59,637 nucleotides of DNA from Trichodesmium erythraeum GBRTRLIN201 (GTDB taxonomy: Bacteria; Cyanobacteriota; Cyanobacteriia; Cyanobacteriales; Microcoleaceae), in assembly GCA_018457135.1 (NCBI GenBank), contig JAGGDU010000019.1, positions 1-59,637 on the forward strand. Reading direction: 5' to 3'. Under the pieces are notes generated by a model. It ran no database searches and was not told where the DNA came from. It worked only from the letters and a program-made list of their open reading frames with translations. How positions within the stretch are numbered: the first letter of the stretch is position 1; each line of letters opens with the position of its first letter. This document shows, piece after piece, positions 51,283 to 59,637 of the stretch. The position numbers and the translations under genes were made by a program.

Positions 51283-51356
51283 CACTGATTTATGAGCTTG
51301 AAAGACTTCTCATAAACAGTGTAATATTTTAATCAGGATTCTTAAAAAGTCCTGAT
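51283..51356 (+). promoter_or_regulatory. Two hairpins between pebB and cpcB
   Basis: The first stem is CACTGATTTATGAG (51283-51296) with CTCATAAACAGTG (51309-51321). The second is ATCAGGA (51332-51338) with TCCTGAT (51350-51356). Neither is followed by a strong T run. They could end pebB transcripts or form the structured leader of cpcB mRNA; which is unknown. Confidence 0.55.
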
Positions 51357-51462
51357 ATTAACTTTTCCATTGCCAGGCATAGACACCTAATCGGAAAAAA
51401 CTAAAAAAATACCCATAGCATCGGAAAGTAACTAAAAAAAATAAAATTAGGAGAATTAATCA

Positions 51463-51981
51463 ATGTTTGATGCTTTTACAAAAATAGTTTCCCAGGCAGA
51501 TGCCAGGGGTGATTTTGTTCCTACTGCGACAATTGATGCTTTAACTAAAATGGTCGGAGATAGTAATAAGCGTTTAGATGCAGTTAACCGTATTACTAGT
51601 AACGCTTCTACTATCGTTGCTAATGCAGCTCGTGCTTTATTCGCGGAGCAGCCTCAGTTGATTGCTCCTGGTGGAAATGCTTATACAAGCCGTCGTATGG
51701 CTGCTTGCCTGCGCGACATGGAAATCATTTTACGTTATGTAACTTATGCTATTTTCTCTGGTGATGGAAGTGTACTAGATGACCGTTGTCTCAATGGCCT
51801 TCGTGAAACATACTTAGCTTTAGGAACTCCTGGAGCTTCTGTAGCAGCAGGTGTTCAAAAAATGAAAGAGGCAGCTCTTGCTATTGCTAACGATCCTGCA
51901 GGTATTACTCCGGGAGATTGTTCGGCTCTATGTGCTGAGATTGGTGGCTACTTTGACCGTGCATCAGCTGCGGTTTCGTAA
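51463..51981 (+). CDS. cpcB: Phycocyanin beta subunit
   Basis: This is a phycobilisome rod protein that captures light. At 172 residues it is phycocyanin, not phycoerythrin beta, which is longer (about 184). The chromophore cysteines are Cys82 in [12 protein letters not shown] and Cys153 in [10 protein letters not shown]. Asn72 in GGNAYTS is the methylated asparagine site of beta subunits. An extra cysteine at 157 is unusual. Ribosome binding site AGGAG lies 9 nt before the ATG, fitting high expression. cpcA follows after 98 nt. Confidence 0.95.
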   Translation: MFDAFTKIVSQADARGDFVPTATIDALTKMVGDSNKRLDAVNRITSNASTIVANAARALFAEQPQLIAPGGNAYTSRRMAACLRDMEIILRYVTYAIFSGDGSVLDDRCLNGLRETYLALGTPGASVAAGVQKMKEAALAIANDPAGITPGDCSALCAEIGGYFDRASAAVS

Positions 51982-52079
51982 AAGAAACCAAGTTAAGTGA
52001 TAGCTCTCAGCATCTTTATGCCTTCAAAAGTTTTACCAAATATAACTGTAATCAGAATAATAACTTAAATACCTTAAAA

Positions 52080-52568
52080 ATGAAAACTCCTCTAACTGAA
52101 GCAGTAAGTGCTGCTGATTCTCAAGGTCGCTTTCTAACTAACGTAGAACTCAGTGCTGCCTTAGGTCGTTTTGGTCGTGCTCAGGCTTGCTTAGAAGCTG
52201 CTAAAACTCTGAGTGAGAAGTCTCAAGCCTTGATTGATGGAGCTGCTACAGCAGTATACAATAAGTTCCCCTATACTACTACTATGCAAGGACCAAACTA
52301 TGCTTCTACTGAAATAGGAAAGCAGAAGTGTTCCCGCGATATTGGCTACTATCTGCGGATGGTAACATATTGTCTGATTGCTGGTGGTACAGGTCCTATG
52401 GATGAGATACTCATTGCAGGAATAAGTGAAATCAATAGCACTTTTGAGTTGTCTCCTAGCTGGTACATTGAAGCTCTTAAGTATATTAAGGCTAATCACG
52501 GTATTACTGGTCAAGGTGCAACTGAAGCCAATAATTACATTGATTATGCGATTAACGCTCTAAGCTAG
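52080..52568 (+). CDS. cpcA: Phycocyanin alpha subunit
   Basis: This protein has 162 residues, exactly the usual length. It starts [19 protein letters not shown]. The chromophore cysteine is Cys84 in [18 protein letters not shown]. The end reads [14 protein letters not shown]. It pairs with CpcB in rod hexamers. No rod-linker genes (cpcC, cpcD) follow; the lyase genes cpcE and cpcF come next. A cysteine at residue 37 is additional. The minus-strand ORF 52191-52514 is a shadow. Confidence 0.95.
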   Translation: MKTPLTEAVSAADSQGRFLTNVELSAALGRFGRAQACLEAAKTLSEKSQALIDGAATAVYNKFPYTTTMQGPNYASTEIGKQKCSRDIGYYLRMVTYCLIAGGTGPMDEILIAGISEINSTFELSPSWYIEALKYIKANHGITGQGATEANNYIDYAINALS

Positions 52569-52653
52569 TAGTTAAAATGTTAACTAAGTGGTGAATGTAA
52601 AATTAATCTTTACTAACTTAACTACCCTAAGCTAATTTTAATATTAAACGTAG

Positions 52654-52708
52654 CCGGGACAGTTATATAGGTGCTGCTCTGTAGTTAGTATCTGTTAATC
52701 TGTCCGGG
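52654..52708 (+). promoter_or_regulatory. Long-range hairpin between cpcA and cpcE
   Basis: CCGGGACAG (52654-52662) pairs with CTGTCCGGG (52700-52708), one mismatch, across a 37-nt loop. A second GC-rich element follows (AGCTCCGACGGAAGC). In other cyanobacteria, structure after cpcA limits read-through into the lyase genes, which are needed in much smaller amounts. That role here is inference. Confidence 0.55.
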
Positions 52709-52853
52709 CGTCGTTATTGGAGTGATGATTAGCTCCGACGGAAGCATCCAGCTTAAGAATACTGAAGTTCATTTTTTGATTCCAACTCTTAGGAAAGGCA
52801 ATTGACCTGATTTTTTGGTTTTTATTTAAGAAAAAGACTTTATAAATATAGGA

Positions 52854-53723
52854 ATGGAGCAGCAATATTTGGAATTACCATCATCAGAAGTATTAGAGAA
52901 TAAAGAGTCTCTAAGTGTGCAAGAAGCGATCGCTAATCTACAACATGAAGAATTAGGTAAACGATATTATGCTGCCTGGTGGTTAGGTAGGTTTAGAGTT
53001 AATACTCCCGATGCTATTGAAGGTTTGGTTGCTGCATTGAAAGATGAGTCTGACCGTACAGAAAACGGTGGATATCCCCTAAGACGGAATGCTGCTCGCG
53101 CTCTGGGTAAGTTAAAAGATAAAAAAGCTGTACCTGTTTTGATAGAGTGTTTGCAATGTTCTGACTATTATGTACGAGAAGCAGCAACAGAAGCATTAGA
53201 AATGTTAGGAGACCCTAGTTGTATTTCAGCGTTAATCAAACTTTTAGACGGAGGTGTTGAAGCTGCAGTTTTATTTCCTGGTAAACCTCATTTGATTCAA
53301 CCCTACGAAAATATTATCGAAGCTTTAGGAACACTACAGGCTGAAGAAGCAATTTTTCTAATTAAGCCTTTTATAGAACATCCTTCAGAAAAAGTACAAT
53401 ATGCTGCTGCTAGGTCTTTGTATCAACTTACAGGAGAGGTAGTATATGGAGAATATTTGACTCAAGCATTAGAGGGTGATAACTTACATTTACGACGCTC
53501 CGCACTATTAGATTTAGCAGCTATTGGTTATTTACCGGCAGCTAAGGCAATATCAGAAACTTTAGCCGAAAATAGTATGAAATTAATTGCTCTGAAAGGA
53601 CTTTTAGAGCATCACCTTACAATAAATTCAAAAGTTAAAACTCAAGAGTCAAAGGTAGGATCTCAACTATTATTATCGGATGAGGCTATTGAGGTAATGA
53701 CTCTAATGGACTCGCTTCTATAA
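52854..53723 (+). CDS. cpcE: Phycocyanobilin lyase subunit alpha (CpcE)
   Basis: CpcE forms a heterodimer with CpcF that attaches the bilin to Cys84 of phycocyanin alpha. The protein has 289 residues built of HEAT/PBS-lyase repeats: YYAAWWLGRFRVNTPDAIEG, LRRNAARALGKLKDKKAVP, YYVREAATEALEMLGDPSC and YAAARSLYQLTGE. It lies 285 nt after cpcA and 77 nt before cpcF. Because pebA and pebB sit upstream, attachment of another bilin is possible, but the sequence alone does not decide it. Confidence 0.92.
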   Translation: MEQQYLELPSSEVLENKESLSVQEAIANLQHEELGKRYYAAWWLGRFRVNTPDAIEGLVAALKDESDRTENGGYPLRRNAARALGKLKDKKAVPVLIECLQCSDYYVREAATEALEMLGDPSCISALIKLLDGGVEAAVLFPGKPHLIQPYENIIEALGTLQAEEAIFLIKPFIEHPSEKVQYAAARSLYQLTGEVVYGEYLTQALEGDNLHLRRSALLDLAAIGYLPAAKAISETLAENSMKLIALKGLLEHHLTINSKVKTQESKVGSQLLLSDEAIEVMTLMDSLL

Positions 53724-53800
53724 AACCTTCATTGATACCTCTTATACTGAAAAGTGACTACAAAAATTTTTTTTTAGAAGCAATTTAAGTCTAAGTAATA

Positions 53801-54445
53801 ATGAATAATCAACTTTCAATAATAGATAATCAATTAATCAGAGCAGTTGAAGAAGCAGACTCTTCTCAAACTTTAATAGATGCGGTTAAAGATTTAGCAG
53901 AAGCTCATATCAAAGAAGCTATCCCAATATTAATTAAGGTATTGGGTTATAATAACCCTGGTGCAGCAGTTGCAGCAGTTGATGGATTAGTTGAAATAGG
54001 GGAACCTGCAGTACTCAAACTTCTAGAAACACTTGATGGTTATAACTATGGTGCTAGAGCTTGGGCAATAAGAGCATTAGCGGGTATTGGTGACCCTCGT
54101 GGGTTGGAAATATTGTTGGATAGTGCAGCAAATGATTTTTCTTTTAGTGTACGAAGGGCTGCAGCTAGAGGTTTAGGTTTTATTCATTGGGAAAAATTAT
54201 CAGAAACAGAAATAAATCAAGCTCAACAGCGTGTTTTTCAAATCCTGTTGCAAGTATCTCAAGATCCAGAATGGGTAGTGCGTTATGCTGCTGTTGTAGG
54301 TTTGCAAGGTTTAGCAAAAGTGGTTAAAGTTAGTGGTCAAAGCTGGTTTAAAGATATTTTAACTGGTATTCATAAAATTGGTGATACAGATACAACTTTA
54401 GCAGTTAGAGCTAGGGCGCAAATTGCTATTGAAAATTTGTGTTGA
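53801..54445 (+). CDS. cpcF: Phycocyanobilin lyase subunit beta (CpcF)
   Basis: This is the partner of CpcE. The protein has 214 residues, the normal length, made of HEAT-like repeats. Readable repeats are PGAAVAAVDGLVEIGEPAVL, YGARAWAIRALAGIGDPRGL, VRRAAARGLGFIHWEK and VRYAAVVGLQGLA. It closely follows cpcE on the same strand and is probably cotranscribed with it. Confidence 0.92.
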   Translation: MNNQLSIIDNQLIRAVEEADSSQTLIDAVKDLAEAHIKEAIPILIKVLGYNNPGAAVAAVDGLVEIGEPAVLKLLETLDGYNYGARAWAIRALAGIGDPRGLEILLDSAANDFSFSVRRAAARGLGFIHWEKLSETEINQAQQRVFQILLQVSQDPEWVVRYAAVVGLQGLAKVVKVSGQSWFKDILTGIHKIGDTDTTLAVRARAQIAIENLC

Positions 54446-54648
54446 AAAAATAGAGAGAAGATATTAGAGAAAGATTCTATAAATATTGAAAATGGTTAGA
54501 TTTTGTTGATTTCCAGAATGATTTTTTTTTGATTTATTTGAGAGAATGAATTTAAGCATGACTCGTTTTTACGGAATAGAGAAAATAGATATATAAATAT
54601 CTTGTCTCTTGGAGTACCAACTATGAAAAAATTTTAAGGAATTGACGA
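54446..54648. other. Short spacer after cpcF
   Basis: No gene is seen; a T-rich stretch may end the cpc transcript. The IS5-type element begins at 54649. Confidence 0.4.
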
Positions 54649-55755
54649 GGCTTTGTTGCACATAAAGATGATTAGATGGTAAAAATTAAGAAGTGAAGAT
54701 GGTACAAAAAACTATAGTCAGTACATAAGAGCAAGAGTAAATCTAAGTCCAAGTTCAAGTCTAAGTCCAAGTCCTTATATCGGCTCAAAAAGTGGTCGGA
54801 GTATGATGCTTCCTTACAACAGGGAGGAAGTATCACTTTTTGACTGACTCCGGAAGTGGTTCAGGAGTGGCTTAATTAGACAAAAAATGGAGGTGGGGGA
54901 CTATCTAATAGGTACAGTGACACAGCTATTAAATTTATGGTAACTATATAATTCATGTTTGGTCTGGCCGGACGCCAAAGCGAAGGTTTCGTGGAATCTA
55001 TACTTAAATTTATGGACTTATATCTGCCAGTATCAGACCATAGTACTGTATCTCGTCGATTACAAAAACTGAATATCCAAATGCCAGTTATACCAACATG
55101 CTGAGGCAATTGAGATGGAAGTAGACTCTGCAAGAGTGAAAGTTTACGGGGGGATGAATGGAAAACAATAGTTCATGGTATCAGTAAACGGCGTACATGG
55201 CGTAAATTACATCTAGGAGTCAATGAGGCCACGGGGTAAATTATCAGTGGGGTAGTTACTACTAATGATGTCAGTGTCTCTCTTGTATTTTCTGAGCTGT
55301 TAGACGGAGTAGATGGAATTGTAGCCCAAATGTCAGGAGACGGAGCCTATAAAAAATATAAGTGTTATGAAAAAGCTAGGTAACGAGGAGTAAAGGCAAC
55401 AACTCCACTAAGAAAAAATGCGCTAATAGGTCAACTAGGCAACTTTAAATGCCCACCTTATCCCAGAGATAAAAACCGTAGAAGAATCAGAAAAGTAGGA
55501 CCTCAAAAATGGAAGGGTGAAAGTGACTACCATCGACGCTCCTCCAATAGTTACCACTATGTTTAGACTTAAGGTAATAAATGGATGCAAGTTGCGACGA
55601 CGAAAATTTGATAACCAGGCAGTGGAGTTGTTCATACAATGTGCCATGCTTAAGGGTATGATTCAAATAAGTAAACCCCAGAGCTACAAAGTTGAAATCT
55701 AGTTTACTTCACTTAGGGGAGTTGTCGGCGATCGCTACTTTCATGCAACAAAGCC
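54649..55755 (+). mobile_element. Decayed IS5-family element
   Basis: The 1107-bp element has perfect 12-bp inverted ends: GGCTTTGTTGCA at 54649-54660 and its complement at 55744-55755. The transposase (about 54676-55702) is broken by several stops and frameshifts. It still reads NRYSDTAIKFMVTI, FGLAGRQSEGFVESILKFMD, and LPVSDHSTVSRRL. Further on are VHGISKRRTWRKLHLGVNEA, SGDGAYKKYKCYE and KLRRRKFDNQAVELFIQCAM. A short hexamer repeat (AAGTCC/AAGTTC) lies in its N-terminal part at 54743-54775. It separates cpcEF from cpcT. Confidence 0.85.
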
Positions 55756-56337
55756 AATTAACGACTATAATAATTTGAGCGTTTTATATTAATTTTTTTT
55801 TACTTGACTTATCAGTAATGTTAATAACTTCTTTTATTTCTTTTGGGTGCTTATGGGGATCTTATAATATTTAAATCAATAGAGCCTCATAACTCTAGTT
55901 TAATAGTTGCAAGTGCTACAACCTTGTGGCTACTTGTTTTTATAGTGATTTTAGACAATATATTTTTTTTTTAAAAAAAAGCACAAAGTCTCTCTAAAAA
56001 GGGTAAACTTTAAACCCAATTTTTCGGTAAAGAAAGTTTCTCTTCCTTTTTTATGTTGCACAGCAAAACGCTTTCAAAGTTTGGCTCTAATTGTTTCTAT
56101 CAAGTTAATGAGATATCATTACAGATGAAATTATAGACTTGTACAAGTTCTCTTGCTAAATATTACCAAATAAATAGCCTATCCTTGGATGTACTACTAG
56201 CTATCATTGTTCTAGAAGGGATGAAAAAGAAAATTCCCCATTTCCAGTTTCCTTGTAGTTAGAGGTACTGTTTGATTAGGACACGAAAAAAAAACTAGTA
56301 CTTCCTGGGAGAGGCTAACTGATAACTGATAACTGAA
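55756..56337. other. Spacer and probable promoter region of cpcT
   Basis: No gene is seen in 580 bp. Directly before the ATG is a repeat of AACTGAT units (GCTAACTGATAACTGATA), similar to the stretch before pebB. Confidence 0.4.
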
Positions 56338-56925
56338 ATGACCCATTCAACAGATATTACTACCTTAGCTCGTTGGTTTGCTGCTGACTTCAGTAACCAA
56401 CAACAGGCCTTTGATAATCCACCTCTCTTTGCCCACATTCGCGTATGTATGCGTCCACTTCCATATCAACTACTTAATGGACTTAGCCTATATCTAGAAC
56501 AAGCTTATGACATTACTCTAAATCAACCCTACCGAGTTAGAGTTCTTAAATTAGTCCCTTCGGAAAACCATATAGAGATTGAAAACTACATTATTGATCA
56601 AGAAGCAGAATTTTATGGAGCTTCCCGTGACCCTCAACGTCTGAAAAACCTCAAAACTGAATATATTAAAAAACTTCCTGGTTGCACCTTTATTACTAAA
56701 TGGACGGGTAAGAGTTTTAAAGGTGAGGTCGAACCAGGAAAAGGTTGTACTGTAGTTCGTGAGGGGAAAAGTACTTATCTAAAAAGTTATTTTGAGATAA
56801 ATGAACATAAATTTATTAGCCATGACACAGGATATGACCCGGAAACTGATCAACAAGTCTGGGGAGCGATCGCTGGACCCTTTGAGTTTGTTCGTTGGGC
56901 TAGCTTTGCTGATGAAGTGATTTGA
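56338..56925 (+). CDS. cpcT: Phycobiliprotein lyase CpcT/CpeT
   Basis: CpcT-type lyases attach bilin to Cys153 of phycocyanin beta (CpeT to the matching site of phycoerythrin). The protein has 195 residues, the family's usual length, and is a single beta-barrel. Typical pieces are RWFAADFSNQQQAFDNPPLF, HIRVCMRPLP, LYLEQAYDITLNQPYRVRVL, and the end QQVWGAIAGPFEFVRWASF. cpcB nearby has Cys153, consistent with CpcT. CpeT cannot be fully excluded. Confidence 0.9.
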   Translation: MTHSTDITTLARWFAADFSNQQQAFDNPPLFAHIRVCMRPLPYQLLNGLSLYLEQAYDITLNQPYRVRVLKLVPSENHIEIENYIIDQEAEFYGASRDPQRLKNLKTEYIKKLPGCTFITKWTGKSFKGEVEPGKGCTVVREGKSTYLKSYFEINEHKFISHDTGYDPETDQQVWGAIAGPFEFVRWASFADEVI

Positions 56926-57032
56926 CAACTGCTATTTGGATAACTGCTTTATTTGAACAAGTAGAATATGTAAAACATTATTATATAAGGTTTTGATCTT
57001 ATTTTTAACCTATTATTTCCTAAAATACTACT

Positions 57033-58358
57033 ATGACTAACACAAATACTAAATTCCCTTTACCACCAGGAAGTTTTGGTTTGCCTCTTGTAGGTGAAAC
57101 TCTTAGTTTTTTAAGAGATAACAACTTTGCTGAAAAACGAGAAAAAAAGTATGGAAAAATCTACAAAAGTCATATTTTTGGCAACCCCACAATATTTTTA
57201 GCTGGAGCAGAACCCAATAAATTTTTGTTTTCCAATGAAAATAAGTACTTTTTGGCCAAGTAGCCATAAAGTACTAGGATTTTATTAGACCCTGATTCTC
57301 TATCTGTCCAACAAGGTAGTGTCCACCAACAAAGGCGTAGACTATTAGCACAAGCTTTTCAACCAAGAGCTTTGGCTAATTATGCTCCTGCAATAGAAAC
57401 TATGACTGCTAACTATCTGGAAAAGTGGGTAGAGATGGGTACGTTAACCTGGTATCCTGAGATTCGTAACTATACTTTTGATATTGCTAGTCTTTTGTTT
57501 ATGGGTAGTGATGAAAGTTCCCAAACAAAATTAGTTAGTTTATTTGAGGAGTGGGTAAAAGGTTTATTTTCTATTCCCCTATCGTTGCCTTGGACAAGGT
57601 TTGGAAAATCACTCCGTTGTCGGCAAAAGTTGCTCCAACATATTGAAGAGATTATTCTGCAACGACAGCAACAGCAAAATTTGGGTGAGGATGCCTTGGG
57701 AATACTTTTACAAGCGCAGGATAAAGAGGTTAATGGTTTATCTTTGGATGAGTTGAAAGACCAAATATTGTTGTTATTGTTTGCTGGTCACGAGACCTTA
57801 ACTTCGGCGATCGCTTCCTTCTGTCTATTAACCAGTCAACACCTAGATGTACTCACTCGCCTTCGTCAAGAGCAAAAGCAGTTTTCTGCTATAGAGCCAC
57901 TAACTCTAGAAAATCTCAAACGGATGACTTATCTAGATATGGTTTTGAAGGAAGTCTTGAGATTAATTCCACCTGTGGGGGGTGGTTTCCGACAAGTAAC
58001 TCAAGACTGTGAATTCTGTGGGTATTCAATTCCTAAAGGTTGGTTAGTTCAGTATCAAATTGCTAAAACTCATCAAGATGAAACTCTCTACCCAGACGAT
58101 AAAAATTTTGATCCTGAACGTTTTGCACCAGAAAATGCTGTAGATAAACAAAAAGTATTTGGTTATGTTCCCTTTGGTGGTGGGATGCGAGAATGTTTGG
58201 GTAAAGAGTTTGCTCGCTTAGAGATGAAAATTTTTGCAGTTATGTTGTTGCGTGGTTATGAATGGGAACTTTTGCCAGAGCAAGACTTAAGTGTAGTGGC
58301 AGCACCTACACCTTATCCCCGTGATGGTTTAAAAGTTAAATTTAGGAAGGTTGAATAA
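57033..58358 (+). pseudogene. Cytochrome P450 (CYP120-like) with two in-frame stop codons
   Basis: The whole gene reads in one frame except for TAG at 57261-57263 and TAA at 57267-57269. Relatives read Trp and probably Ser there (TGG CCA TCA versus TAG CCA TAA). Without the stops the protein would have 441 residues, normal for CYP120. It starts FPLPPGSFGLPLVGETLSFL. After the stops it has DVLTRLRQEQ, the oxygen-binding I-helix LLLFAGHETLTSA, the ExxR motif KEVLRLIPP, and the heme ligand cysteine in PFGGGMRECLGKEFARLE. CYP120 enzymes act on retinoids. The rest of the gene is undamaged, so the loss is recent or a sequencing issue. Confidence 0.85.
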
Positions 58359-59201
58359 GAGTTGAGTATGTAAACTGAACTGGTAGTATTAATATTGCCT
58401 AGGTTTTAGTAATTTGAGGTTGACTGGACTAACAACTTGCAAAATCTAAGCATAGCAAGGAATTTGGTTTTTTAATATTTACTTGATAAATCAGCTCTAA
58501 TATCATGCCCGGATAATTAGTGATAAAAAGCATATGGTTTGTAGTAGGGCAAGAGTCTTATCTGCACAACTATACTTAACCCACAAGTCTTGAAATCTTT
58601 ATATAGGTTAGCTGATGTATTCCTAAAGTCTAGTATATTTTTAGCGATCGCATAGTGGATATTTATCCTCACCCCCAGTTTGACTATCTTGGTTCCCCAC
58701 AGAGAAATAAGTGGCTTACTTAAAAAGTAGAAGTTTAGGAGGAAGTACAACCTATGTAATTCTTGCTCCATAAACATTATCCTAGTTTAGGGTAAAGCAA
58801 TTAATCTGCATTTAGGGTTCTTGCCCTACTAAGAACTTTAATTTAAACTATTCAACCGGACATGATATCAGATATAGATCGTATCATTATTAATTATTAG
58901 AGTTAGTTACATACTTCCAGACTAACCTAATGCTAAAGTTTAGGCTTCTCCCTTAAGAGTCTCGCAACTTCTCGGACTCTACAAGCTTTAAGAACTCAAT
59001 GCCGTAGCGCCCTGTTTTTTATAAGGCGCTACTATCCTAATTATGAATTCAGATAAAGAATTAGTAAAAGAAGTAGTTTTGCGATAATAGTTTTTTTGCT
59101 TAATTAGGTGAGGGAACTATAAAGACCTAAAATTATGATTCATGATCAAAAGAGGCAAAAGCTGAAGTTACTCGAAAAAAGTTAAGTGCAAGGAAAAAAA
59201 G
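58359..59201. other. Non-coding spacer
   Basis: No supported gene lies in about 840 bp. The minus-strand ORF 58517-58777 lacks any family signature. A hairpin, GTAGCGCCCTG ... AGGCGCTAC (about 59003-59031), with a T-containing loop, could be a terminator or a small structured element. Confidence 0.45.
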
Positions 59202-59456
59202 ATGCAAAAGATCCTGAAAGTAGTGGGAACGACATTATCAGTTCTCTTGATAGCATTTTTTGTTAATATATCTGATGTGTATGCAAATGAGAAGCAGGTC
59301 CCGGTAGCTGAATTCTTAGTAATTGAATTACTCTGTCATGTGTATCTAAAAAACGGAAAGCTATTTCGAATAACCAATATATACTCATCATGGTTCAATT
59401 TGTATGTTGATTACTCGAACCCATCTCAGCTAGTGGCGGTCGACGTGGAATACTAG
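59202..59456 (+). CDS. Small predicted secreted protein of unknown function
   Basis: This protein has 84 residues. The N terminus looks like a signal peptide: basic MQKILK, hydrophobic VVGTTLSVLLIAFFVNIS, and a likely cleavage after VYA (residue 28). The mature part of about 56 residues (NEKQVPVAEFLVIELLCHVY, then FNLYVDYSNPSQLVAVDVEY) has a single cysteine and no recognised family. It could be a truncated remnant of a longer exported protein. Confidence 0.5.
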   Translation: MQKILKVVGTTLSVLLIAFFVNISDVYANEKQVPVAEFLVIELLCHVYLKNGKLFRITNIYSSWFNLYVDYSNPSQLVAVDVEY

Positions 59457-59637
59457 TCCCTGGCAATTAGAGCTTTATCGTGGAGAACGCAATAAAAACT
59501 ATTTCCTGAATTTCTTGGATTTTCTGCATATATAGAAAGTAATATGATCGAAATGTCTACCTAATATTTTATCCCCAGCTAGTTCTTATAGAAGCCATTT
59601 GGGATCTTTCTGAAAGACTATAATGGATAGAAAATGC
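59457..59637. other. Window end, non-coding
   Basis: Nothing recognisable is seen in the last 180 bp. Confidence 0.35.

Noticed and set aside
58517-58777. Minus-strand ORF of 86 codons
   Set aside because: No start signal, no family and unusual composition for a coding region.
1-59637. tRNA, rRNA or CRISPR array
   Set aside because: Spacers were read for T-loop-like strings and regularly spaced direct repeats; none was seen, although this was by eye only.

Overview
The window looks like the chromosome of a filamentous marine cyanobacterium of the Trichodesmium type. The signs are: very low GC; long gene-poor spacers (one of about 4.8 kb); many decayed insertion sequences; phycobilisome genes together with phycoerythrobilin synthesis genes; cyanobacterial housekeeping genes (ftn2, sigA, secDF, dnaA/dnaN); and a dnaN gene broken up by several group II introns. 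The genus is inferred from these features and from recall, not from a search.

Layout. Positions 336-6848 (minus strand) hold dnaN in five exons separated by four related group II introns. Spliced, the exons give one open frame of 387 codons. Positions 6849-8895 hold the likely replication origin, with seven DnaA-box-like 9-mers in two groups of opposite orientation, followed by AT-rich DNA. A dead IS630-type element (8896-9848) precedes dnaA (minus, 9912-11282). Then pdhB, secD and secF follow on the plus strand. Next comes a small gene pair: a Trypco1-like protein and a frameshifted trypsin-like protease/transmembrane/periplasmic-binding protein (17333-19965). After a small membrane protein, a TnpB fragment and an M23-type protein there is a gene desert up to sigA (27782). 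ftn2 (minus) and pdhA (plus) are divergent.

Positions 34.5-48.6 kb are a repeat-rich zone. Three TerD-family genes, peptide deformylase and a Deg/HtrA protease sit among remains of IS630, IS1, IS4/IS701-like and group II intron sequences. They are joined by a GC-rich structured island and a decayed partial copy of pebA. From 49 kb comes the phycobiliprotein block: pebA and pebB make phycoerythrobilin, cpcB and cpcA encode phycocyanin subunits, cpcE and cpcF encode the alpha-subunit chromophore lyase, and cpcT (after a dead IS5 element) probably attaches the chromophore at beta Cys-153. The window ends with a cytochrome P450 carrying two in-frame stop codons and a small secreted protein.

The most notable points are the four-intron dnaN, the DnaA-box cluster between dnaA and dnaN, and the membrane-spanning sensor-protease candidate with its Trypco1 partner, whose reading frame is broken at an A8 run just before the catalytic serine.
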